Source: Serendipita indica DSM 11827
Lineage: Eukaryota; Basidiomycota; Agaricomycetes; Sebacinales; Serendipitaceae
DNA length: 64,000 nt
NCBI GenBank assembly: GCA_910890315.1
Contig: CAJVGD010000016.1
Location: forward strand, 372,001 to 436,000
Direction: 5' to 3'
Positions 21,316-31,845 of the stretch are shown here, piece by piece. Positions within the stretch are counted from its first letter, which is position 1, and every line of letters starts with the position of its first letter. Under the pieces are notes generated by a model. It worked only from the letters and a program-made list of their open reading frames with translations, made no database searches and had not been told where the DNA came from. The position numbers and the translations under genes were made by a program.

Positions 21316-22870
21316 CTACGATATGAGCCCTTCTGAGGTGAGGAATTTGCGTATGCCTACACCACTGATCGTGACAAGTCGAATTTGGAGTAGGGTGGCG
21401 GTAGAATAGTCCAAAGGGGCGTGAAACGAGGAGGCGAACTCAGTCGGTCTTTTCTGGACTCCGCTGAGAGTGCACTCGATGGCGTGACGGGTGAGGGATT
21501 CACACGGCTTCTCGAACCGGAGGGTGAGTCCGGGGTCGTCGCACTTGTAGGATAGCTCGTGTCCCTGGTACGGAGTAATCACGTTCTCCAGTTCTGTATC
21601 GAGAGTAGGCCTCTGTCTTGATCGTACTCGGCCCCATAAGCGGCTTAGGGACACAGAAATGGAGCGTAAAGCTCGGACATACGGCTCTCTCGCTTTTCGT
21701 CCAAAGCCCCAAAAGACAAGTAGATAGATGCCAGCAATTGAGCGTCTGAACAGTAGTGAATAGACATCCTCCGGGAGTAATGTATCGATCTTGGAGGGTA
21801 TCCCACCATAGATGGAGAGGCCGTTACTTGATAACGAGTACACAGTCCTTTGAATTTTTAGAATCTCTGAAAGCGATATAGGCGGCTTGTATATTGGCTC
21901 TCGGGTCAGGCCGAGCAGCAGTAGAAACGGTGCCCTCGCTAGGAGAAGGCCGCCTACGACGATTGCGAGAACCCGTCTTAGGAATCGCAGACGAGAGAAT
22001 GATTCAATTGAGCCGCATTTTAGTCCGCTGGCTGAAGGGAGTGGCGAGATCCAGCGTTTTGTATTGCGAAAACGCCACAGGTTTACGATTGCCATGACTT
22101 TAGTGGGCATATCAATAGCCAATCCAGTCATCTCTGTAATACCGACTCACTAGAGTATATAGAAGTGAAGCAGGCCGGAACGATAAGTGTAAGGGTCCAA
22201 TAAGCCGCGAGAGTTGCATAGAACTCGGACGACCCCAAAGGCCCGAAATTTTCGACAATAAAGACACTTTGTCCTCCAAAGAGAGCTAGTGACGCTAGTC
22301 AGTACATAACATAAATGCGTGGACCACTTGCCCAGTACCAGCCCGAGGAGACTGGCAAACGCAGCCACTGTCATATCGATTATGTTTAGTTTCCTTTTCT
22401 GTTTGTTCCGCAGTAAGCTACTGAAACATAAGAGGACCTTGTCCTACATTATCATGCAGGTAGATAACCCCATACGGTTCAGAGTAGATCCATAGTAACC
22501 GGAAACATCCTATCGTGTTCAAACGTGTAACGCCCCCACAAACGAAGTCCACCACGAGACCTGTAGGATACATCACGTAAATGAATATAATGAATATTTT
22601 TTCACTGATTTCCGACTCACATATTCGTCCGTAGGTTGGGATATCGCGTGCATGGCCTCGCCAGATAATCATATTGATGGCATCGATGACAAAAGAGATA
22701 AGTGGAGATATCACACCGCATCTCAGTGAAAATAATTCCGTCCTCCAGAAGGTTGGAAGTACTAGGATGCAGCCCAACAGACTGAATACGTTCAGGAGTG
22801 GCACGTATGGGAATAGCTGCGAGGCTGCGAGCGGAGCATAATCTTCAACAAGGAATGGCTCAGATGACAT
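21316..22870 (-). CDS. STE3-like pheromone receptor, copy C, re-framed tail
   Basis: Structure is as in copy A. It starts MSSEPFLVEDY at 22870, chosen because MS-x-EP is shared by all three copies although an in-frame ATG exists at 22882. Key segments are DAINMIIWRGHARDIPTYGR, NTIGCFRLLWIYSEPYGVIY, KRKLNIIDMTVAAFASLLG and VFWGFGRKAREPYVRAL. The seven-helix core looks whole. Just after PYQGHELS the DNA is two bases shorter than in copy A, so the last 75 or so residues are read in a different frame from A and B and end at 21316. The original tail frame can still be recognised in the DNA. The core should function, but any regulation through the tail would differ. Confidence 0.72.
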
Positions 22871-23262
22871 GTTTGTTTTCACCTCTCAGATGGGCCGGAA
22901 TCGCTTTAATGTACGCTTGCCCATTGTTGCGCCGTCTCACTGTGGCTGTATACTGATACTGGATACTTGAATGGGCTCTGGTTACAGTTCGTAGCCGCTG
23001 TCGATTTCAGAATCTCATCAAAGATAAAGTAGGACCGGAGATTTGCATTTCCTTGCCAGCTTCACCCTTACGACGGCGCAGCTAAAGAGTCCCATTATGG
23101 TCCGTTGCCTGGTTCTTTCTCAATTTGGGCCCAACTTGAGGACATGATCATTAAGCTTTCCTTACGACAGTTATATAACATCTGGAGAACAGCCCATGCA
23201 GTTCCAGCAAAACGCACAGGTTACATGATATCAATACATAATAGATAACGTTACCATAGAGA
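22871..23262. other. upstream region of receptor copy C
   Basis: The first 150 bases match the 5' flanks of the other receptor copies. The remainder shows nothing recognisable and ends at the 3' end of the next minus-strand gene. Confidence 0.4.
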
Positions 23263-24821
23263 TTACGAGCTCAACTCTGGGTATTGTGGGCCATCTAGAA
23301 TCCGTTTGAGAACCTGTTCTTCCCGATTCCTTGCCCGCCCACGTCCCTCACTCAGACGCTGCACGCCCTTGCGGAGCGTCGTGATATGCACCTCTATTGG
23401 AACGCTCGCTTCATCCGCAAGTAACGGCGTGCTCACACGCTCTCGTAGTTCATCCAAATCCGATGCGAGTTTCTCCAACTGGACAAGCGTACCGCCTACC
23501 TGGACGGCAGCAGCGGATCGATAGGTCGCCACCTGGGAGAGTAACGACCGATGCGATGCAAAGTTGGCAAGTTTGGCACGGTTGGCTCCCACGTATGTCC
23601 ATAGATCTGCCAGCTAGGCCAGGTGAATGATCTGTTACACGATGAAAGGGTAAGCTTACCACTTCCTCTCTTCGCATCTTGGTATTTCCTTCCTCTCGAG
23701 ACACAATTTCGTGAATCACGACGAGTTGTGACTCCAATTGATTCAATATGGTTGACGTCGCAACGGATATCTCAATCTAAACCGGTTGAGTAGGGCTCAC
23801 TGGCGTAAGCAATTTACATACCAGGCGCCGAAGATTTGACTCCATCAATCCTGCCGCCTGATTGAACGTGTCCATGAGCTGCTTCCGCGTCGACACGCCA
23901 GAACTAAAGGGAAAGAGAACTGAGTTTAGAATCGTCCTGGACTTTTCATGTTGATCTATCCTCTCGAGCGTCTTGATAGCAAAGTCGTCCATTGCGAGAA
24001 TCCTAGTGGAAGTCAGCGCTGGACGTCCCGTGGAGATGAAGCGTACGAGTCAACAGCACCGCCTACACCAGAATCTAGTCTGGTCAAATGTCGGCTCGCA
24101 TCTTTCGCTGATACAATAAACTTGTCGAGCGACGAAGCGAGGAGATCCTTCGAAACCAAGTCTGAGAGTTTGACCTGCACTGCTAGTGAGAAAATGGTTA
24201 AAGAATCATACATAACTGACCAAGGTGTTCAAATCTCGGACTGCCATCTCCGAGTTCTTCATATCCATCGCCAGATTGGTGCCCAAGCCAGCGGACTCCA
24301 TGACGGTTTCGAAGCGGGTTTGTAGTGCGACGAGATCCGGATATCGAGGTTCTGGTGCTCTTGTCTGCGTCGTAGTCGACTGTGAAAGATGCCGGCAAGC
24401 AGGGACCATGGTCGCGAGCGGAAGCGCACACAGCGGCGCGAGGCCAGTGACGACAAGCGATGCAATATAAGATGCGGTGTAGGATATCACTACAATGATT
24501 ATATATCCGACTAATACGAACGCACTTCATGAACCGGGTAGAATATGAGTATAAGATGCGCCGCAAAGGAGAAACGAAGACTTACATAGGCTGCTTCATG
24601 AGCTGTAGAACTGTCTTTACAATGTCCAATATGAATAGTATTACGAATGCGCCGATATCTTGAACATTAGCCGCTAGGGCGTCCCGGCTTCCAGCAAACC
24701 GCGTTGGCGACGCCTTGGACGTCTTCCCTTTTGGCGCTGAGGATTGTGAAGTCTGTTCCGACGTGTCTGTTTCTGCCTCTCGCGAGGCGCGTTTGCGAAT
24801 GGAGGACATGGTGGAGGTCAA
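23263..24821 (-). CDS. two-helix membrane protein with long soluble C-terminal region
   Basis: Six exons read down from ATG 24821 (an alternative ATG lies at 24809). The basic, Ser-rich N terminus (MSSIRKRASREAET) is followed by helix one, GAFVILFILDIVKTVLQLM. An intron precedes helix two, YIIIVVISYTASYIASLVV. The following exons encode a helical region with heptad-like segments: DLVALQTRFETVMESAG, then KLSDLVSKDLLASSLDKFI, DFAIKTLERIDQHEKSRTIL, ILNQLESQLVVIHEIVSREE and VGGTLVQLEKLASDLDELRE. The end is basic (LSEGRGRARNREEQVLKRIL). I do not recognise a named family. The architecture suggests a membrane-anchored coiled-coil protein. Confidence 0.75.
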
Positions 24822-27105
24822 GAAGTGTATGAGGTCACGCGTTGGACGACAAAGCTGGGAATGTTTGCACCGGAATCAGATCATGTTTATATTTCTGACA
24901 TTTACAAACGGCAAATCCTGCGCAAGGGCCATGCGCAAGTCGATGGCACGCCAGCCGGAAGCCACGTTCTCGGACATACCGACTGTGGCGGGCGAACACG
25001 ACTCGGATATTCACTCGTCGAGCATATGTAATCCATCAATCTCTTATCTCAGCCACATCCGACATTGCGGGGAGCAGAGTTGCCGCCGACATTTGAACAG
25101 GCGACCCCTTTGCTCAATCGGCGCCCCGTGGCCCGCGATAGCCATTATGATGGCTTATAACCTGAGAGGATCTCTACGCTTGACCGTGTGTTCATTTCCC
25201 AATCTCGCATCAGTCCCCACTACATATGACCGACGTTTACACTCGCACTGTGACGATCTTCTCCAGGACGTAAGCGCCTTGAATTAGACTGAATGAATCA
25301 AATAAACCATTATAGAGGTGGAATACTGCGTGACACGACCCTGATGCTCGCCTTTAAACCCATCGAAGCGCACCTCCAAGTCGATCAATTTCCCATATGT
25401 TGGAAGTAAGAAATACGGAACCTTGACTTAATATGGGCTCACAGAATACCACCAGAGTCATAAAATTTCCCAAAAATCGTGGGTTCAACTCTACACAGTC
25501 ACTGTTCTGAACTATATTCCAGATAATATGGCCTTTACATGTACCTATACAAGCAAGTGAGTCAAAAAAGTCTAGTTCTCGTCTCCTTACATGTGGCCTA
25601 GAGTCGGAGTTGCCTTCCCTCAGGTAGAGGGTGCAGACCTGGTGCAAGGGAATACTTTTACGGATCTCAACGTAAGTTTCCCTGAGTCACAATGTTTCAT
25701 TAAAGGGCTTCATTTCTTCCAGCGAGGCGAAACAACGTCACTCGTTCAAGCCAAGGGCGACACATTTACATTCACAGTTTGTCCATGAGTCTCACCCGAG
25801 TTCACTGAATTATAGCTAGACTAGCCACCAGAACCTCAAGAGGATCAAACAACTTTCTCGGCCTATAACAAAACGGCGAAGATGCGGTCACTTTCGCTCG
25901 GTAGTCTATCGTTCCTTCGGGTGGAATGAGTTAACATTTCCTAGGGTTCTCAACTCCCGAGGAGCCATTTACACATAGTCTCTTCTTCAAGGACGTTCCG
26001 TGCGTACGATGGCATCCGGCTTCAACTGGGACTGATGCGAATTTAGGGCCAACTACTGTATTTCCCCCGACTTCCACCCCATACTCCAGTGCTACTTTAC
26101 TGCGGAATACCAGGAAACGCAGATACTCCCAAACAGAATCTATGGGCCGCTGATCTGGCAGCAGAGTCTTGAATCGCTACCGCAGGATACAACGCTGCTC
26201 CTTAACCAGGATCACGAGACTGGGGACTACATTCTTGAGCCTCAGTAGTCAGCTGCAATATTCAGCTGTTTGAAAGCATGGCAAATGAAGTCCTTCGCAC
26301 AGACAGAATAGCCTTGGTGTAAGGCTTTTGGCGAGAGTGAAGACGTTGTGAATGTCGCGTCGGGACTTTGTACTCGAAGGATGATGAATAAAGTAGACTT
26401 TAGACGAAATAGAACCTGTGTAGCGCGTGTATATTGAGGACGGTTACAAGGGAGTACAAGTCTACTCTAAAGATTGGAGAACAGGCAGGTACTACGGCTT
26501 ATATAGACGACGTGGAAATAGATACAAATGAATGGAATAAACAAAGGTGTAAATCGGAACGAGTGGGAGGGCCGCTGACGGCGGTATAGGGGTAAACGAG
26601 CGATGATGGTCAGCGGACCGTGAGAGATAGAAGAAAATCAATGTAAGAAGTAAGAGTTGTGACTAGGACAAGGACTAAAGCGGTGAAGAATAATCCTTGA
26701 TTCGCACAAGGTTGCAGCGTCGCACAGAGTAGACGCGCAAGCCTAAACTGAGGTCACCAGAGTATAGTCTCTGAACTAGTGGACTAGGAAAATGTGTGCT
26801 TCGCTTGACCGATAATGAAACATCGTTGTAACATGAACTGTCAAGGTCGGTATCTGATGTAGAAGAGCTCGCACAAGTAAGAAAGCATGTATATTACCCC
26901 ACAAGCATTTGCAAAGCGCTAATACAAAGCAGTAGTTAGTGATGTACCAAGTCCTTGGATGCGATTATACAAAGTCGCCCCGAGAAGCGTAGAGCGGGCC
27001 TTGACTATCTCCCGCGCGTTCGCTCCTCGTTCGCGATGGAAAGGTCCGGCTCAACCGCGAGTGGCTATCGTATGACAGTGATCGCGAGCGATGTTGGGGT
27101 GTATC
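24822..27105. other. 2.3-kb gene-poor region
   Basis: Only one coding-like fragment stands out, at 25587-25788. From about 26,000 to 27,100 every frame is broken often and I see no repeat, RNA gene or promoter. This is the emptiest stretch of the window. Confidence 0.4.
25587..25788 (+). other. coding-like fragment with one intron
   Basis: An acceptor-like AG precedes GVAFPQVEGADLVQGNTF. A GTAAGT donor near 25670 and a CTTCCAG acceptor near 25722 then join in frame to RGETTSLVQAKGDTFTFTVC and a stop. No start codon exon was found and no family is recognised. It may be the tail of a lost gene. Confidence 0.3.
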
Positions 27106-28771
27106 CTAATGGCCGTTATTGATGATAGACGCAAAACCTGAAGAAAGCGAAAAGCGAGACGAGATGCGGGAACCAGATTCGTGCCTATATAGCTCGGATC
27201 TTTCTCCAATGAGAACGTCGCCATGAAGCGCAGAGCTTGGTCGGTATTCTACCCACGGTTCGCTGAATCGTGGTAGCTCGAGATGGCCAGGGATGCATGT
27301 CTTGTTGTTGGAACTGCATTGCGCTGGGTCTGGATAAGGAATGGCGTTGTTCGAGTGTGCAGTGACAGCGTGGGTACTTGGAATGGGTGGCGGGTCCTCG
27401 TCTGAATGGGTCGAGTTGTGAGTAACAGCGATACTGAACGGTCGCAGCTGCCCGTGATCATTCATCGTCACAAGGGTGGTATCTCCATTAGTCACCAGCG
27501 TATTGTGAAAATGAGAGTGGGCTCGTGTCGGGGATCCAACAGGGACGACTTTTGGATTATAAGGGTTTGCCTCGTTTGAATTGTTTGTCACCCAAAAGGC
27601 GACAAGTGCGTTCACGACGGCATCGACAGAGCAGCTCGTAAGACAAACCCAAGCGTGTTCCCGCCCACGTAAGGCCGTCAGCGAGATGACGTTCGCGAGT
27701 GAGCTAGCTAGTGATATCGCCGCAGCTCTACGTGCTGGTAAGTAGTGACGGAATATGAGAGAAGATGTACAGACATCATGTTCCGCTTTGTCACCTCTCG
27801 TAGGCTGACACTCTGGCCTACGACTCCACGCAGAGGGATCAAGAATAGAGCGGTAAGGACGACGTTGATAAAGACGTCAAATGATATAACCCCATAGAGT
27901 ATGTTTTGGCGGAATCCGATCATGCATTCGCCGGCCTGGCCATGAAAAGCTTTTCGATCTAGAGCTCAGGATGAGCAAAGCTTTAGGGAGGAACGAATAC
28001 TCACTAGCAATTGCGAGTCCTAATACGATACAAAAGCCGAGGGTGATCAAGAACCCAAACCGATACAAGGGAGAAGTCATCCGACTGCCACGATTTGGCC
28101 AGACTGCGTAAACTTTTTCCACTACCAAAGCGTAAGCGTTCGCCTATTCCAACCGAATAAAGGGAACTACGGAGGAGGAAGTAGATCATCATCTTGGTGA
28201 CGAAGTAGGCAAGAATGCATAGCCAGATGGCGGTTGAACAATGGCCAACACTGGAGAAACCGACTGCTTGAGTTAGCACGCCGGCTGTGGGAGCTATGTG
28301 AAAAATGTGCTTCCTACGCGACGCTAGATCGAACCCACCAACTGCGACAAAGATCCACCTGCATAGGGATGAATGATGCAATCAGCTGAGAAAGGGACAT
28401 ACGAGTCGAGGAGGAGGGATAGCACGAGAGTCTTTGAGACGGAGATCTTGCGGAGACCTGAGGAATCGTCAGCTGGGAGCGGCGAGTCGAATGGCGCATA
28501 CTTTGGAATGAGCAGATGTCACTGGTTACTAGCCGGTGAAAGAGGCAAATTGCTGTAACCGTCACGCCTGTGAATAGGCAGTTAGAACCCATCCAGAGTC
28601 TTGACAACACGCAGATCCTGACCAAGGAATGAGACGCAACAGGAGAGAACCTGAAACGCGTCGGTGTCGCCGTCTGGAATCCTTGACTCGCTCATGTTGA
28701 GCCAGAAGAGCAGTGGTAGAGTCCAAAGAGGTGACGGAGGCTTTACTCAGCGGCGAAAAGGATTTGGCCAT
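27106..28771 (-). CDS. seven-helix membrane protein, copy 1 (5' end uncertain)
   Basis: Minus-strand exons encode a run of hydrophobic helices. They include ISVSKTLVLSLLLDS, IWLCILAYFVTKMMIYFLLR, then VEKVYAVWPNRGSRMTSPLY followed by GFLITLGFCIVLGLAIAS. Further on are ILYGVISFDVFINVVLTALF and a last helix around HAWVCLTSCSVDAVVNALVA. A 150-residue hydrophilic Pro/Ser/His-rich tail ends at 27106. The VEKVY-x-x-WP-x-x-GSR motif and helix order are shared with the gene at 35773-37873, so the two are paralogs. The first exon is not settled. An ATG at 28771 opens a Ser/Arg-rich segment, and other coding-like DNA extends to about 29,050, next to the divergent WW/FF gene. The family is common but uncharacterised in mushroom-forming fungi as far as I know. 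Confidence 0.62.
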
Positions 28772-29167
28772 GATCGCAAATTCCGGGAAGTTTCACGCAG
28801 GCAAATGACGATGGATTGACAGAGAGTTGACGGTAATAATATCCATTGTTCCCGGTCAGTTGAAGGGCATCTGCCGTCTATTGAGAAATTATCGAGAATG
28901 GAATCGACAGTAAGACCTTGGCCGTCAACCATTTGAAGATGCACGCTCCTCCGAGTATGAGACTAGAACCTGGGCAGTATATGCCGTCTTCCAGTTGTTG
29001 ATGATGGTGGCAGTAGGGTCTGAAAACCTAGACAACAGCGCGTCGGGGACATTGCGATCCAAAGGCTGAAAAGTTGGAACTTATATACTTCCCATCAAAG
29101 TATTGTAGGATCGGTCATTCTTTACGCTTCTTTTTTTCTAATAATCTCTGCTCAGCGATAACCATCG

Positions 29168-31607
29168 ATGAATGGACTCACTCCACTGGATCCAAACAAC
29201 CTCCCTCCTCTTCCAGCACCATGGTCTCAGCACGTCGCACCAACTGGTCATCTGTACTATTATAACCCGGTCACAAAGGAGTCGACATATAACCGGCCCC
29301 TCTCCCTCGCCTCTCTGCTGCCGAATACCCTGAAGAAGCCGAAGAAGAAGAAGGAAAAGCCAGCCAAGAAGACGCCCATACCCGATACAGCATGGCTCCG
29401 CGTCGTAACAAATCATGGAAATATATTCTACTCAAATAAAGAGACGCGAACGAGCACATGGGAGATACCCGAAGAGATTGCCGATGCAGTCGCAGCGTTG
29501 GTGATCAGCGAAGACGACGGTCAAGAGAGCGACCATGCAATCCGCATCAGTCCTGAGCCCGCCGCTGAGCAAACTGGAACCAAACGTAAACACCGCGAAG
29601 AAGATGACGAAGAAGAGGAGGAAAGAGCCGAGAAAAGACCCAAGGTTGACGACACGACGATTGGAGTAGAGGATGAAGACGACGACGAATGGCAACGTCA
29701 AGCAGCAGAGGAGACGGCTAAAGAAGAGGAGAAACCACAAGAGCCAGAAGTGAAATTGTCCACAGAGGAAGCGACGACGCTACTCAAGGTACGAAACTAT
29801 TGCCTGTTTGACCAGATTCTGAGATTGCATAGTCGATTCTGCGCGACAAGGACGTGAATCCTATGCTTCCTTGGGAGTCTTCTGTCGCCATTTTCAGTCA
29901 AGATGAACGATACGCAGCTTTAAACTCGGGGACCCCCATTGCACTTCAGCACGACATCTTTGAAGAATATTGCAAAGAAGTGATTAAAGAACGAAAGGAA
30001 CAGGCAGCAGTCCCCAAAGCGGAGCTTTCACCACTGGACGCGTATCGCGAGCTGCTGCGAGTGACTGTAACTTCGACGCGCATGACCTACACTCAGTTTA
30101 GACAGCAAGTCAAAAAGGACCGCCGGTTTTACTCTTACGGCCGAGACGAAAAGGAGAGAGAAAAGATGTTCCGGTACATTGATTACTCCGACATGGGGGA
30201 TCCCCACTGATGCAAACACAGTTCGTATCTCAAAGATCTTGGAGAGGAGAAGCGCAATGAACGGAAAAGGGCAGAGGAGGCATTTCTTCTCATGCTCAAG
30301 GAAGGGCACAAGTCTGGTCTCTTTCAGTCCCCTGGGAGCGTCAAATGGGCAGACGTCAAGAAGCAGTTCCAAAAGGACCCACGATACGATGCAGTTGGCA
30401 GCTCCACTTTACGTGAAGAATTATTTGAAACGTTCATCAAAACGTTTATGATCGCCAAGGACTCTCTGGAGATGGCCAGTACCTCTCGAGATTCAGAGAG
30501 AATGGAGGTGGCCCCCGAGGTGGACAGGAGACAGCGGCGTGAAAAGGCCGTTCGGGAGCGCGAAGAAAGAGTTCGGCGCGTTCAAGCCGCGCTAGAGAAG
30601 CAAAATGCTCTCAGTAGAGCTGGGTTAAACCTCGAAGAAGCAGAACTGACTTTCAAGTACGCCACTGCTCCCCTCTCTCAGCCACGCGCGCTCAATTCTT
30701 ACGATCTTCACCCGACAGAACGCTTCTCATCGACCATGTCCGGGAGCCTAACGTCAGTTTCGAGTCGGCGATGAACTACCTCTCAGCAGACCAGCGATTT
30801 GCGTCCATCAGTCAAGCGACGTCGATGAGCCAAGCGCGGTTGCGATCCCTTTTTCCAAGCTCACATATCACACCTTCAAGCCAAGGGCTCTGCTGCCCTG
30901 TTCTCGCTCTTCGAAAGCTATGCACCAGGCCTCGATGTCCACTGGCATGGGTTGTCGTCAAGCGCCAAAGATAGTATAGCCAATAGCAGTGTCGCCAAAC
31001 GGCTTGATCTCGATACCATGATTCGTGTTCCTGCTTCTCGCGGCGAATACGGAGGAGGACATGACTCGCGTGTTGGCGGAATAGGGCACGGTGACACCCT
31101 TCGCCTCGGTGGCGACGGGCAAGGTGGGGGTTCTCAAGTTGAATACCCAGACCTGGAGCGTGCATTCGACAAATGGCAGCGAGAGCGCTACGCAAATGCC
31201 CGAGTGGCGTTTGACACCATGTTGACTGAGAATGCATTTGTCGAGTTTTGGGGACGGGTGGGGAAGATGGGACTCGTTGATGACGAACAGAAGCAGCGGC
31301 TCGGTAAAGTTGTATTTGCGGAAAGTGGAGGGGATGCAGTACCGATGGGTGAAGAAGAAGAGGAAATGGGAGAAGGTGGCGGGGGCCGGGCAGATTTACA
31401 GCGACTCGCCAAAGGCATTGATGTTTCTGAAGTCGAAAAGGTTCTCAGGACGGATAAACGGTACATTGTGTTCGACTATATGCCAGAGGAGCGCAGGAAA
31501 TGGCTCAAAGTACGTTTCGAGCTACCATCGTGGTTCATCACTGACAGCGCCGTTAGGATTACCTAACCAGTCTTAGCGCCCCCAAGGCCTCTGTACATGT
31601 ACAATAA
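29168..31607 (+). CDS. WW/FF-domain transcription elongation and splicing regulator (TCERG1/Dre4 type)
   Basis: Two WW domains lie at residues of about 17-46 (APWSQHVAPTGHLYYYNPVT) and 74-102 (AWLRVVTNHGNIFYSNKETR). An acidic, Lys/Arg-rich linker (KRKHREEDDEEEEERAEKRP) follows, and then a series of FF domains, for example LPWESSVAIFSQDERYAAL, VKWADVKKQFQKDPRYDAV and VSFESAMNYLSADQRF. A charged helix (RREKAVREREERVRRVQAAL) precedes the third. Introns at about 29788-29834, 30176-30222 and 30657-30718 each restore phase. A last intron after KWLK leads to DYLTSLSAPKASVHVQ and TAA at 31605-31607. Proteins of this type bridge RNA polymerase II tails and spliceosome components in the nucleus. The second WW domain is followed directly by the acidic linker, which fits the TCERG1/Dre4 group better than Prp40. 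Confidence 0.88.
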
Positions 31608-31845
31608 GCATGTTACGTACGTAGCAACGAACTATTTAAAAAAAGACACGAGAGACCAAAGAGATATATCATGACCATGACTGTCCGCACGCATCGTCAA
31701 GATGTATTATCGGAGCATATGCAGATGTAGGGTCCATCTGAGGGTTTGTCAACAAGACCACTTTTCCGACTTTCGTGTATGAGTCTATGGTTTGGGCATG
31801 TGGGGTTCGAGATCAAAAAAAATGACGTGAGATGGCATGAGAATT

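Larger units (their letters stand above)
16961..23030. repeat. tandem triplication carrying STE3-like receptor genes
   Basis: Three head-to-tail units of roughly 2 kb hold the genes at 17228-18793, 19214-20775 and 21316-22870. Homology extends past the coding part on both sides. Downstream of the stop the units share GGAGTCTTG and GGTCTTTGGTAATC-like blocks, and upstream of the ATG they share a TTTNATGTAC block, followed by CCATTGTT. Whole segments, including promoters, were therefore duplicated. Confidence 0.8.

Noticed and set aside
16961-23262. Pheromone precursor genes next to the receptors
   Set aside because: I scanned the spacers on both strands for short frames ending in Cys-x-x-x-stop and found none that was convincing. 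A computed search is still needed.
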